From positions 58,120-122,119 of the forward strand of contig JAZOBN010000029.1 of assembly GCA_045595965.1 (NCBI GenBank): 64,000 nt of DNA. The letters are read 5' to 3'. Shown here one piece after another: positions 34,710 to 43,693 of this stretch. Under the pieces are notes generated by a model. The model searched no databases. It was not told where the DNA came from and saw only the letters and a program-made list of their open reading frames with translations. Each line of letters starts with the position of its first letter. Within the stretch, counting starts at the first letter, position 1. Source of the stretch: CAAGNP01 sp045595965. GTDB lineage: Bacteria > Bacteroidota > Bacteroidia > Bacteroidales > UBA932. The position numbers and the translations under genes were made by a program.

Positions 34710-36802
34710 TATAGACCTCTATTGTTTAGCAATGGTTGAATTCCTGGCTGTTTGCCTCTAAAATTGACATACAGAGTCATCGCCTCATCCTCACCAGCTC
34801 TTGCCAATACCTCATGTCTGAATTTTGATGCAACTTCCTTATTGAAGATATCACCTGTCTCAACAAATGCCTGATAAGCATCTGCATCAAGAACCTCTGC
34901 CCAGATATAGCTGTAGTAACCTGCAGTATATCCGCCACCGAAAGTATGGTTGAAGTATGTAGTTCTGTAACGTGGAGGAATTTGAGAAATCAAGCCTCTG
35001 TCACCCAAAACCTTAGCTTCAAAAGCAACAAGATCAAGATTCTCAGGAATTTCTGTCAGGACATGATAATCCATATCAAGATATGAAGCTGCGAGATACT
35101 CTACAGTAGCAAAACCTTGTCCATATTTACCTGATTTGTCAAGTTTCTCAACAAGCTCAGAAGGGATTACTTCACCTGTCTGATAGTGTTTTGCATAGAC
35201 ATTAAGCACTTGTGGCTCAAATGCCCAGTGTTCCATAATCTGTGAAGGAAGTTCAACAAAGTCGCGGGTGATACCGGTCAAACCATCATATTTCACATCC
35301 TGTAGAAGTGATTGAAGTGCGTGTCCACATTCGTGGAAATAGGTTTCAACCTCATCAGGGCTCAAAAGAGCAGGTTGGTCACCGATTGGACGGGTAAAGT
35401 TACCTACAACTGTCACAAGTGGAGCGACCCTCTTGCCATCTTCATAAACCTGCTCACGGAAACCGCCGCACCATGCACCGCCCCTCTTCTGACCAGGACG
35501 AGCAAACATATCGAAGAAAATTACACCAAGATGGGTACCGTCAGCCTCTTTGCATTCAAAAGCAACTGCCTCAGGATGAGGAAGAGGAACATTTTCCAGC
35601 TGTGTAAATGTAATGCCATACAACTGATTAGCAACATAGAAGATACCTTCTCGTACGTTTTCAAGCTTGAAATATGGTCTCAATTCATCTTCAGTAAGAT
35701 TGAACTTGCTGACCTTTGCCTTCTCAAAATAATATCTCCAGTCAGAAGCCTTAAGTTCACCTTTATGACCCTCTTTTCTTGCAATCTTGGTCATATCCTT
35801 TAGTTCGTTCTTTGCAGCTTTCAAAGCAGGAGTCCAGATCTGATCCAACAAATCGAACACAGCCTCTTCGGTCTTTGCCATACGGGTATCAAGGGCATAT
35901 TCTGCATAGTTCTTGCAACCCATAATCTGAGCCTTTTTAAGACGAAGTTCTACAAGTTTGGCAATAGTCTCTTTGCTGTCATTTTCATTATTGTTGTTGC
36001 CTCTGTTAAGGTAAGCATTCAACATTTGCTCTCTAAGTTCAGCATTGTCAGCATTTTGAAGGAAAGGCATAATACTTGGATTATCAAGGCCGAAAATCCA
36101 TTTGCCCTCCATTCCTGCAGCTTTTGCCCTCGAAGCAGCTTCAGCAATCTGAGCCTCGCTCAAGCCCGACAAGTCTTTCTCATTGTCAATGACAAGCTTG
36201 AATGCTGCGGTCTCTTTCAAAAGATTTTGTCCGAATGCTAGTTGCAATGCGGAGATTTCTGCATTAACAACCTTCAGCTCCTCTTTTTTATCGGCAGGAA
36301 GGTTTGCGCCAGAACGTTCAAATCCTTTATAGATCTCCTCTACAAGTCTCATCTGATCTGCATCAAGACCCATGCTCTCCCTCTTGTCATATACCGATTT
36401 TATTCTCTGGAAAAGGGCATCATTTAGAGAAACTTCGCTAAAGTGCTTGCTTTGGATTGGAGAAAGTTCCTTTGAGATTGCCATGATGGCATCGCTTGAA
36501 TTCACACCACTTTCGCTGGAGAAAACTACAGCAACTTTTGAGTACAAGCTGCCTGCCTTGTCATAAGGGAGAATTGTGTTCTCAAAAGTGGGTTCCTCTT
36601 TACAATTAACGATTGCATCTATCTCTGCTTTATGTTCCTCCATTGCCTTAAGGAAAGCAGGCATATAGTGTTCTGGGCGTACCTCTTCAAATGGAGGGAT
36701 GCCGAAGGGGGTCTCCCACTCCTTCAGAAGGGGATTTGTTTCGCAACTATAAGTCATAAGCATTGCAATTGCTCCTACAATTGTTAGTAACGATTTTCTC
36801 AT
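34709..36802 (-). CDS. M3-family metallopeptidase (peptidyl-dipeptidase/oligopeptidase), probable lipoprotein
   Basis: This 697-residue zinc peptidase has the M3 motif FHECGHALQ (HExxH about residue 490) and the downstream Glu region. It resembles Dcp/oligopeptidase A. An N-terminal signal sequence ends in MTYSC (Cys20), a weak lipobox, so the enzyme is probably exported and lipid-anchored in the periplasm. It cuts dipeptides or short peptides from oligopeptides. The link to the adjacent alanine/glycine symporter supports a role in peptide and amino acid nutrition. Confidence 0.92.
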   Translation of the reverse strand: MRKSLLTIVGAIAMLMTYSCETNPLLKEWETPFGIPPFEEVRPEHYMPAFLKAMEEHKAEIDAIVNCKEEPTFENTILPYDKAGSLYSKVAVVFSSESGVNSSDAIMAISKELSPIQSKHFSEVSLNDALFQRIKSVYDKRESMGLDADQMRLVEEIYKGFERSGANLPADKKEELKVVNAEISALQLAFGQNLLKETAAFKLVIDNEKDLSGLSEAQIAEAASRAKAAGMEGKWIFGLDNPSIMPFLQNADNAELREQMLNAYLNRGNNNNENDSKETIAKLVELRLKKAQIMGCKNYAEYALDTRMAKTEEAVFDLLDQIWTPALKAAKNELKDMTKIARKEGHKGELKASDWRYYFEKAKVSKFNLTEDELRPYFKLENVREGIFYVANQLYGITFTQLENVPLPHPEAVAFECKEADGTHLGVIFFDMFARPGQKRGGAWCGGFREQVYEDGKRVAPLVTVVGNFTRPIGDQPALLSPDEVETYFHECGHALQSLLQDVKYDGLTGITRDFVELPSQIMEHWAFEPQVLNVYAKHYQTGEVIPSELVEKLDKSGKYGQGFATVEYLAASYLDMDYHVLTEIPENLDLVAFEAKVLGDRGLISQIPPRYRTTYFNHTFGGGYTAGYYSYIWAEVLDADAYQAFVETGDIFNKEVASKFRHEVLARAGEDEAMTLYVNFRGKQPGIQPLLNNRGL

Positions 36803-36829
36803 AAATGATATCTGTTTTTGTATAAGTTT

Positions 36830-37690
36830 CTAACCCAAGTAGCTCTTCAGAAGTTTGCTACGATTACTATGTCTGAGTCGGCGGATCGCCTTCTCTTTTA
36901 TCTGTCTTACCCTTTCGCGTGTAAGGCCAAATTTCTCTCCTATCTCCTCAAGAGTCATTTCGGAGGTACCGATACCGAAGAAATCTTTCACGATATCCCT
37001 TTCTCTTTCGGTTAAAGTAGAGAGTGCCCTCTCGATCTCCTTATTGAGAGATTCATTAACAAGGCCTCTGTCGGCATTTGGAGAGTCGTTATTTACAAGG
37101 ACATCCAGTAGGCTGTTGTCCTCGCCATCCACAAATGGTGCATCTACAGAGACGTGACGTCCTGAGACCCTCAGTGTATCGGCAATTTTCTCTCGGGGAA
37201 TATCGAGAATCTCTGCCAATTCATCTGGTGAAGGCATACGTTCATTCTCCTGTTCGAACTTGTTCAGAGCTTTGTTGATTTTGTTGAGTGAACCCACCTG
37301 GTTCAAAGGGAGTCTCACGATTCTTGATTGCTCTGCAAGTGCCTGAAGGATAGATTGACGGATCCACCACACTGCATAAGAGATAAATTTGAAACCTCTT
37401 GTTTCATCAAATTTTTCTGCTGCCTTGATAAGACCGAGGTTACCCTCATTGATAAGGTCAGGAAGGCTGAGTCCTTGATTCTGGTACTGTTTTGCCACAG
37501 ACACGACAAAACGGAGATTTGCTCTTGTCAGTTTTTCCAAAGCTTCCTGGTCCCCTTTACGGATTCTCTGGGCCAATTCCACTTCATCTTCAACAGTGAT
37601 AAGCTCCTCTCTACCAATCTCTTGTAGATACTTATCCAGGGATGCGCTTTCCCTGTTAGTAATTGATTTTGTTATTTTAAGTTGTCTCAT
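36830..37690 (-). CDS. rpoD: primary RNA polymerase sigma factor (RpoD/SigA)
   Basis: This 286-residue protein is the short Bacteroidota type of primary sigma, beginning MRQLKITKSITNRES. It contains region 1.2, regions 2.1-2.4 (LPDLINEGNLGLIKAAEKFD and FKFISYAVWWIRQSILQ), region 3 and region 4 with the helix-turn-helix EEIGEKFGLTRERVRQIKEK. It lacks the large N-terminal region 1.1 of E. coli RpoD. The open frame extends 18 codons further to 37744, but the conserved start is the ATG at 37690. Its own promoter region shows a TATCTTTG box and a 9-bp inverted repeat. It recognises the TTTG/TAnnTTTG promoters found throughout the window. Confidence 0.97.
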   Translation of the reverse strand: MRQLKITKSITNRESASLDKYLQEIGREELITVEDEVELAQRIRKGDQEALEKLTRANLRFVVSVAKQYQNQGLSLPDLINEGNLGLIKAAEKFDETRGFKFISYAVWWIRQSILQALAEQSRIVRLPLNQVGSLNKINKALNKFEQENERMPSPDELAEILDIPREKIADTLRVSGRHVSVDAPFVDGEDNSLLDVLVNNDSPNADRGLVNESLNKEIERALSTLTERERDIVKDFFGIGTSEMTLEEIGEKFGLTRERVRQIKEKAIRRLRHSNRSKLLKSYLG

Positions 37691-37704
37691 GTGTACACAA
37701 ATAA

Positions 37705-37745
37705 GTTGCAAAGATAGCATTTTTTTAATATGCAACCTTTGCAAC
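37705..37745. repeat. 9-bp inverted repeat around the rpoD promoter
   Basis: GTTGCAAAG (37705-37713) and CTTTGCAAC (37737-37745) are perfect inverted repeats 23 bases apart. The first contains part of the rpoD -7 box. The layout suggests an operator or a structured leader, but it could be chance in this T/A-rich gap. Confidence 0.45.
37709..37716 (-). promoter_or_regulatory. -7 box for rpoD
   Basis: The minus strand reads TATCTTTG, matching TAnnTTTG, 18 bases upstream of the rpoD ATG at 37690. TTG triplets lie 16 and 25 bases further upstream rather than at the ideal 19-21. Confidence 0.55.
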
Positions 37746-37781
37746 TAAAATATATTTTTAACTAATCAGCTTATAGCTTCA

Positions 37782-39212
37782 CTACAGGCCTATAGCATAG
37801 TAGAAGACTGAGCCATCAGGATAAACCCCCTCTACGAGAACAGACCTTTTTGCCTTCTTCACGAGAGCAGCCACATCAGCAGGACTTGTCACCATTGTAT
37901 TGTTTACAAAAGTAATGATAAAGCCCTGTTTGATACCTGCATCCCTCATCTTCCCTTTCTCGATTGAAGAGACTTGAACACCACCTTTAAGATCCAGTTT
38001 TTCAAGAAGATCTTCTGGTGCAGTTACCAGTTCCGCACCGAACAAATTGATCTTGTCCTTACCTGCAACACCCATTTCCTGAGTATCCTGACCAATCAAT
38101 TTTGCTTTAAGTGATAGTTCCTTACCCTTTCTCAATACCACCAATGTCACTTCATCTCCCGGTCTGTATCTGTTAATCGCCTCCTGCACTGCTGAACCTT
38201 TCTTAACCGCTTTCCCATCGATAGATACAAGGACGTCACCAGCTTTTACACCAGCTTTCTGGGCTGCGCCACCTGAGACAACCTCTGCTATATATACTCC
38301 ATCAAGGGTAGTCAGTTCTTTCTCTTTTCTCAATGCATCTGTTATATCCTGCATAGATATCCCCAACATCGCTCTCTGCACTTTTCCAAAATCCATAAGG
38401 TCTGCAACTATTTTATGCACAATATTTACCGGCACTGCAAAAGAGTAACCTGCATAGGATCCGGTATTTGAGATTATCGCAGTATTGATCCCAACAAGTT
38501 CACCTTTAATGTTCACCAATGCTCCACCACTGTTACCAGGATTGACGGCAGCATCTGTCTGTATAAATGATTCGATTTTGAACTCGCCATTATTTGGCAT
38601 TGAGCGCCCTTTTGCACTCACAATTCCTGCAGTAATTGTAGAGTTCAGACCATAAGGACTTCCGATAGCAAGTACCCACTCACCCAGACGCAGATTGTCA
38701 GAATTTCCGTAAGGAATTGTAGGAAGATTTTCTGCATCTACCTTCAACAAAGCCACATCTGTAGCGGGATCGGAGCCGATAAGTTCCGCTTGGAAGGTTT
38801 TGTTATTATCCATAGTCACTTCAATCTCGGTTGCACCCGACACAACGTGGTGGTTGGTTACGATATATCCATCTTTGGTGATAATAACACCCGATCCGCT
38901 CCCTACCTGCTCACGGGGAGCTGACTGGCCACCGCCATAACCGAAGAAATACTCAAAAATAGAGGGGGGAATCTGATTCCCTTCACTTCTCTTTACCACC
39001 TTAACAAAAACCACAGCCTGAACCGAAGTCTCTGCTGCATAGGTAAAGTCTGGATATTCTCCTGATATACTGACATTTCTCACTGACGGAAATTCATCTG
39101 AATGGACGTAAGCACCACCGGCACTCTCTTTATTCACACTCTTGGCAACGAAGTATGATGTAAGACCACCTAACAACATCGCACACAATAGAACCAAAAA
39201 ATTACGTTTCAT
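37782..39212 (-). CDS. degP: DegP/HtrA-family serine protease
   Basis: This 476-residue periplasmic protease/chaperone has an N-terminal signal anchor (residues about 4-23), a trypsin-like domain with the triad His about 119 (NHHVVSG), Asp about 152 (DPATDVALLKV) and Ser about 226 (GNSGGALV), and two PDZ domains (first near MLGISMQDI, second at the C-terminus). It degrades or refolds damaged envelope proteins. It lies 91 bases upstream of rpoD on the same strand, and diverges from dnaN. Confidence 0.95.
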   Translation of the reverse strand: MKRNFLVLLCAMLLGGLTSYFVAKSVNKESAGGAYVHSDEFPSVRNVSISGEYPDFTYAAETSVQAVVFVKVVKRSEGNQIPPSIFEYFFGYGGGQSAPREQVGSGSGVIITKDGYIVTNHHVVSGATEIEVTMDNNKTFQAELIGSDPATDVALLKVDAENLPTIPYGNSDNLRLGEWVLAIGSPYGLNSTITAGIVSAKGRSMPNNGEFKIESFIQTDAAVNPGNSGGALVNIKGELVGINTAIISNTGSYAGYSFAVPVNIVHKIVADLMDFGKVQRAMLGISMQDITDALRKEKELTTLDGVYIAEVVSGGAAQKAGVKAGDVLVSIDGKAVKKGSAVQEAINRYRPGDEVTLVVLRKGKELSLKAKLIGQDTQEMGVAGKDKINLFGAELVTAPEDLLEKLDLKGGVQVSSIEKGKMRDAGIKQGFIITFVNNTMVTSPADVAALVKKAKRSVLVEGVYPDGSVFYYAIGL

Positions 39213-39273
39213 AAATTTTTATAATGTTATTTATTTTGGTAAGCAAAATATCAAATTATATGCCAAAATTTTT

Positions 39274-39281
39274 TATATTTG
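39274..39281 (+). promoter_or_regulatory. -7 box for dnaN
   Basis: TATATTTG is an exact TAnnTTTG match 38 bases before the dnaN ATG. A TTTTGG lies about 35 bases further upstream, too far for a regular -33. Confidence 0.5.
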
Positions 39282-39319
39282 CACCTATATAAATAGATAA
39301 CATATAAAATAAACCAAAT

Positions 39320-40447
39320 ATGAAATTCACAGTATCAAGTTCAGAACTTCAACGCGGATTACAATCCGTTTCCAGAGTTATCTCTAACCGCAGTTCACTC
39401 CCTATCCTTGACAATTTTCTTTTCGTTTTGTCAAAAAACGCACTGGAAGTCACTGCATCAGACCTAGAGATGACACTAAAAACTACAATTAAGATTGAGG
39501 ATGTTCAGGAAGAGGGGTCAATTGCAGTACCTGCCAAACTTCTGACTGATTCTCTTAAAGAATTTCCAGATCTTCCCCTCGAATTCAGCACAGATGAATC
39601 TGAGGACATCATCAACATCAGCTGGGCCAGCGGTGCATACAAAATGCCATATTTCCCTGCAAATGACTATCCTCAGCTTCCGGAGCTGAACGATATCTCA
39701 ATCTCTGTATCTGCCCCTGCAGACACACTCCTTACCGGTATCAACAACACCATCTATGCCACAGCAGAAGATGAACTCAGGCCTGTCATGAACGGTATAT
39801 TCTTCGATATTACCCCTGACAGCACCACCCTTGTAGCAACCGACTCACACAAACTTGTATGCTACACCCGCACCGACATCAAATCGGCTGAGAAATGTTC
39901 ATTTATCCTCCCCAAGAAGCCTGCTGCAATTCTCCGCACCCTTCTTCCTAAAATTGAAGATGAGGTAAAAATTACATTTGACACCAAGAATGCATACTTT
40001 GAGTTTGAAGGGAACGTATTGATTTGCAGACTACAAGAGGGCAATTACCCTGCATACCGTTCAGTAATTCCCAAGAATAATCCAAACAAGCTGACTATCG
40101 AGAGGGCACTGCTTCACAATGCAGTAAAAAGGGTTGCTGTATGTTCAAACCAGTCAACACTACATATCAAGCTCTCGCTGTCACACAACAAGCTTGTCAT
40201 CTCTGCATCTGACACAAACTTCTCAATGTCAGCACATGAGACATTGAACTGCTCATATGAAGGGGATGACATGTTTATCGGATTCAAGGCTTCATTCCTT
40301 GCAGACATTCTCAACAACCTCCCTTGTGAAGAGGTTACCATCGAGTTGTCTGACCCCGCAAGAGCTGGCCTTATCCTCCCTGCAGGAGAGAAGAATCCAG
40401 ATGAAGAGATCTGCTCATTGCTGATGCCTATCCGTATCCCTGCATAA
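39320..40447 (+). CDS. dnaN: DNA polymerase III beta subunit (sliding clamp)
   Basis: DnaN (375 residues) forms the ring clamp that holds DNA polymerase III on DNA. The three topologically similar domains are present; the protein starts MKFTVSSSELQRGLQSVSRV and ends with the typical MPIR tail (LLMPIRIPA). In this genome it is not next to dnaA within the window but heads a unit with a DnaQ-type exonuclease, an arrangement seen in Bacteroidales. Confidence 0.97.
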   Translation: MKFTVSSSELQRGLQSVSRVISNRSSLPILDNFLFVLSKNALEVTASDLEMTLKTTIKIEDVQEEGSIAVPAKLLTDSLKEFPDLPLEFSTDESEDIINISWASGAYKMPYFPANDYPQLPELNDISISVSAPADTLLTGINNTIYATAEDELRPVMNGIFFDITPDSTTLVATDSHKLVCYTRTDIKSAEKCSFILPKKPAAILRTLLPKIEDEVKITFDTKNAYFEFEGNVLICRLQEGNYPAYRSVIPKNNPNKLTIERALLHNAVKRVAVCSNQSTLHIKLSLSHNKLVISASDTNFSMSAHETLNCSYEGDDMFIGFKASFLADILNNLPCEEVTIELSDPARAGLILPAGEKNPDEEICSLLMPIRIPA

Positions 40448-40456
40448 ACATAAGAT

Positions 40457-41224
40457 ATGGAACTCAAGCTCAAAAATCCTATCCTGTTTTTCGATATCGA
40501 AAGTACAGGACTTAATGTTGCTACAGACAGAATTGTTGAGATTTCCGCAGTAAAGGTTATGCCAGATGGCAAACACGAAACCAAAACACGCCGCATCAAC
40601 CCTACGATTCCAATTTCACCGGAGGCACAGGCTGTTCACGGCATATCCAACGAAGATGTTGCTGACTGCCCCACATTCAAGCAGATTGCCAAATCCTTCG
40701 CGCAATGGATGTCGGGATGTGATATTGCCGGTTACAACTCCATCAAGTTTGATATTCCATTGCTCGCAGAGGAATTTTTAAGAGCCGGTGTAGAATTCGA
40801 TTTCCGCAAGCGTCGCCTTGTGGATGTGCAGAACATATTCCACAAAATGGAACAACGTACCCTGAGCGCAGCGTATAAGTTCTATTGCCAGAAAGATCTC
40901 GAGAATGCCCACTCGGCAGAGGCTGACACTTTGGCAACATACGAAATTTTGAAAGCCCAGCTTGATAAATACCCTGAGACTCTCAAGAACGACATTGACT
41001 TCCTTGCCGAGTTCTCAACAAAAACAAGACTTGTCGATTATGCCGGCCGCATAGTGTACAATGACAAGGATGTTCCAGTTTTCAATTTCGGCAAACATAA
41101 AGGGGTTCCTGTAGTAGAGGTTCTTGCCAAAGAGCCAAGTTATTACAGCTGGATCATCAACGGAGACTTCACTCTGGATACAAAAAAAGTGTTGACAGAG
41201 ATCAAACTGTCAATGATGAAGTAA
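40457..41224 (+). CDS. DnaQ-like 3'-5' exonuclease (DEDD family)
   Basis: This 255-residue protein has the exonuclease motifs ExoI FFDIESTGLN (Asp/Glu), ExoII GYNSIKFDIPLL and ExoIII near HSAEADTLATYEIL (His-Asp), so it is an epsilon-like DEDDh nuclease. Its C-terminal extension (about residues 180-255) includes the segment NFGKHKGVPVVEVLAKEPSY, found in putative quorum-sensing-regulated/exonuclease tails in Bacteroidota. It probably proofreads with, or is loaded by, the clamp encoded 9 bases upstream. Its stop overlaps the next ATG by one base. Confidence 0.92.
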   Translation: MELKLKNPILFFDIESTGLNVATDRIVEISAVKVMPDGKHETKTRRINPTIPISPEAQAVHGISNEDVADCPTFKQIAKSFAQWMSGCDIAGYNSIKFDIPLLAEEFLRAGVEFDFRKRRLVDVQNIFHKMEQRTLSAAYKFYCQKDLENAHSAEADTLATYEILKAQLDKYPETLKNDIDFLAEFSTKTRLVDYAGRIVYNDKDVPVFNFGKHKGVPVVEVLAKEPSYYSWIINGDFTLDTKKVLTEIKLSMMK

Positions 41225-41784
41225 TGAACATAATTGTCGTTCCAAAAGATAAAAAAAGCTTCTACTGTCGCCCTGATTCCACTCTAATCAGGGCGCTGGA
41301 AGTTTATTATGCCCCTGATTATATTGAGAAGATCTCTGCAACACCTGTTCTGTATGTCAAAACTCTTCGCGCAGGAAAAGCAGTTGCACCCAGATTTGTT
41401 GAGAGATATATAGATTCATACGGTTTTGGACTACTTCTCCACCCTACCCTCAAAGATGGAACTTTTGAACAGAATGGAGATTTCATTGTCAATTCTCTCG
41501 ACTACACCTCCATTCTCCCATTGAAATCATTTCCCCTTGAGACTCCAATATCTGAACACACTTATAAAGTGACCCTCAATTATAAAGAGGTATTTGAAAC
41601 ACAATTCGATTTCCCTTCATTTGATGAGATAAATCAGATTATCGGAAACATCTCACGATATTGTTCTCTGAGAATTGGGGACTTCATCACTTTTGAACTC
41701 ACCCGAGAATACCCTCTGGAAGATATAACAAGAGTTATCGGAGAGGTCGATGGAGAACAGATTTTCAATTTTGTAACGAAATAG
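41224..41784 (+). CDS. protein of unknown function coupled to dnaN and exonuclease
   Basis: This 186-residue cytoplasmic protein shares one base with the exonuclease stop (TAATG). It starts MNIIVVPKDKKSFYCRPDST. A faint resemblance to fumarylacetoacetate hydrolase-like proteins is visible in TPVLYVKTLRAGKAVAPRFV and FGLLLHPTLKDGTFE, but no catalytic motif is certain. Its last 20 bases overlap the convergent flavoprotein gene. Function is not known; the operon suggests a role near replication, or simple co-transcription. Confidence 0.8.
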   Translation: MNIIVVPKDKKSFYCRPDSTLIRALEVYYAPDYIEKISATPVLYVKTLRAGKAVAPRFVERYIDSYGFGLLLHPTLKDGTFEQNGDFIVNSLDYTSILPLKSFPLETPISEHTYKVTLNYKEVFETQFDFPSFDEINQIIGNISRYCSLRIGDFITFELTREYPLEDITRVIGEVDGEQIFNFVTK

Positions 41785-43003
41785 ATTTCAGAGCAGATTC
41801 TGCCGCCAATGCTCCGGTTGAAAAAGCAACCTGCAAATTATACCCCCCTGTATCTCCATCCAGATCAAGAACTTCACCGGCAAAGAACAACCCCGGAACA
41901 AGTTGGGATTCCATCCTCTTTTTGGAAATTTCCCCCAAAGAGACACCACCTGCTGTCACAACACACCTTTCATAACCAACATAATCTACAATTTTGAAGT
42001 TCCAGTTCTTCAGACGTTGTGCAAGATTTTGAAGATTAAGTCCTTGGGATGTATCCATAAAAGAAGGGACCATCTGGGCAGGGAGTAGTCTCGGCAATAT
42101 TTTTGACAATTGCCCCCCTTTGATCTCCTTTTCCAACTCCCCTATCCGTCTCTGAAGATCCACCACATCTACTGCAGGTTTCAAATCAATAACTACCTCC
42201 ACTTTTTGCCCGTGTATCAACCCCTTGACAGCTTTCCGGCTCAATCTGAAACCAAGAGCCCCCTCTATGCCTCCAGAAGTGAATTGCACCTCCCCAAATT
42301 CCGATTGTACCACAGATCCGTTAACCCACAGATCCATTCTGACATTTTTGAGTAACAACCCCTCAAGACGTGAATCTATCTGTGGAGGCTTAAGTGCTGT
42401 CAAAGAGGGGAATGTATCCACTATTGTATGACCGAACCCCTTTGCGAAGTCATAACCACTTCCGGTAGAGCCAGTTGTCGGATATGAAAGGCCACCTGTT
42501 GCCACTATCACTGTTCTTGATGATATTTCTATCCTCTCTCCTGCAATACCTTGCGCCTTAACAATAAAACAATCATCCTTTCGGGCGATACCTTTCACGT
42601 TATATCCGCATGCAAGTTTTATCCCACCATCATGTATATACGAGACAAGGGCATCCCTCACATCAACACTCCTGTCTGATACAGGAAAAACCCTTTGTCC
42701 CCTCTCCACCTTACATTCGACCCCTATTGTATTGAAGAAAGAGACTACATCTTCATTGGAAAAGGCTCCGAAAGAGTGTTTGAAAAAACTCTTGTCCGGG
42801 TGGATATGGGTTTGGAATTCCCTCCAGGGTGAGATATTTGTGATATTGCAACGTCCTTTCCCGGTGATAAGGAGTTTTTTGCCGCACTCCCTATTCTTCT
42901 CGACAAGGAGAACAGCTGCACCACTACCCACACAGCGGGCTGCAGCCATCAGACCGGCAGCACCTCCACCTATAATTACAATATCGTATTGATTTGATTT
43001 CAA
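41765..43003 (-). CDS. YhiN/HI0933-family FAD-dependent oxidoreductase
   Basis: This 412-residue flavoprotein has the dinucleotide motif IIGGGAAGLMAA at the very N-terminus, the GKGRCNITN motif characteristic of HI0933/YhiN proteins, and the second FAD segment LFFAGEVLDLDGDTGGYN at the C-terminus. Family function is unsettled. The frame has no ATG before the FAD motif; the start is a TTG at 43003, 10 codons ahead of it, and the in-frame stop upstream forbids a longer protein. It follows the zinc peptidase gene with a 5-base gap. Confidence 0.9.
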   Translation of the reverse strand: MKSNQYDIVIIGGGAAGLMAAARCVGSGAAVLLVEKNRECGKKLLITGKGRCNITNISPWREFQTHIHPDKSFFKHSFGAFSNEDVVSFFNTIGVECKVERGQRVFPVSDRSVDVRDALVSYIHDGGIKLACGYNVKGIARKDDCFIVKAQGIAGERIEISSRTVIVATGGLSYPTTGSTGSGYDFAKGFGHTIVDTFPSLTALKPPQIDSRLEGLLLKNVRMDLWVNGSVVQSEFGEVQFTSGGIEGALGFRLSRKAVKGLIHGQKVEVVIDLKPAVDVVDLQRRIGELEKEIKGGQLSKILPRLLPAQMVPSFMDTSQGLNLQNLAQRLKNWNFKIVDYVGYERCVVTAGGVSLGEISKKRMESQLVPGLFFAGEVLDLDGDTGGYNLQVAFSTGALAAESALKSISLQN

Positions 43004-43008
43004 ACAGA

Positions 43009-43686
43009 TTAGTCGTTATTGCGTGCCAAACCAAGGTAATAGATCAAAGAGGCAAGTGCAGAAAGGGCAGCCACCACATAAGTTCTTGCAGCCCATTTCA
43101 ATGTAACCGAAGCCTGCTCCACCTGGACAGGGGCAAGAGAATGGGACCTCTCAAGCCACGCCAACGCCCTTGATGAGGCATTATATTCGACAGGGAGGGT
43201 AATTACACTGAACAATACCACCATCACGAACATAGCTATCCCAAGCCAGAAAAGACCGGGAAATACATTGATAAGCAATAGTCCGAGAATCAGAAAAATC
43301 TGGGCAAAGGTTGATGAAAACTGCACCACAGGGACCAGTGCGGAACGCATCCTTAATGGGGCATATCCTTCAGCATGTTGTACTGCGTGACCACATTCGT
43401 GTGCCGCCACAGCAAGTGCTGCCACACTATTTGAATTATAGACACTGCTGCTCAGATTAAGTGTTTTATTGGAAGGATTATAATGGTCAGTCAGATGCCC
43501 TTTTGTAGAGACCACCTTCACATCGCGGATTCCATAATCTCTTAACATCTTCTCTGCAGCTTCCCTTCCTGTCATACCCTCGGGTGCCAACACTTTTGAA
43601 TACTTGCCAAATACGCTCTGAAGACGCGATTGGACGATAAATCCAACCACCCCAATGATAATAATCAATAAAAAACCAGTGTTCAT
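43009..43686 (-). CDS. YugP-type zinc metallopeptidase
   Basis: This 225-residue membrane protein has an N-terminal helix, the HExxH motif AHECGHAVQH (about residue 95), and two or three later hydrophobic helices. The layout is that of the YugP/neutral zinc metallopeptidase 2 family. The substrate is unknown. It lies between rfbD and the flavoprotein gene with gaps of 7 and 5 bases. Confidence 0.9.
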   Translation of the reverse strand: MNTGFLLIIIIGVVGFIVQSRLQSVFGKYSKVLAPEGMTGREAAEKMLRDYGIRDVKVVSTKGHLTDHYNPSNKTLNLSSSVYNSNSVAALAVAAHECGHAVQHAEGYAPLRMRSALVPVVQFSSTFAQIFLILGLLLINVFPGLFWLGIAMFVMVVLFSVITLPVEYNASSRALAWLERSHSLAPVQVEQASVTLKWAARTYVVAALSALASLIYYLGLARNND

Positions 43687-43693
43687 ACTTTAA

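Noticed and set aside
37691..37744. Longer N-terminus of the sigma factor from 37744
   Set aside because: The extra residues lie across the -7 box and the conserved family start is MRQLKI at 37690.
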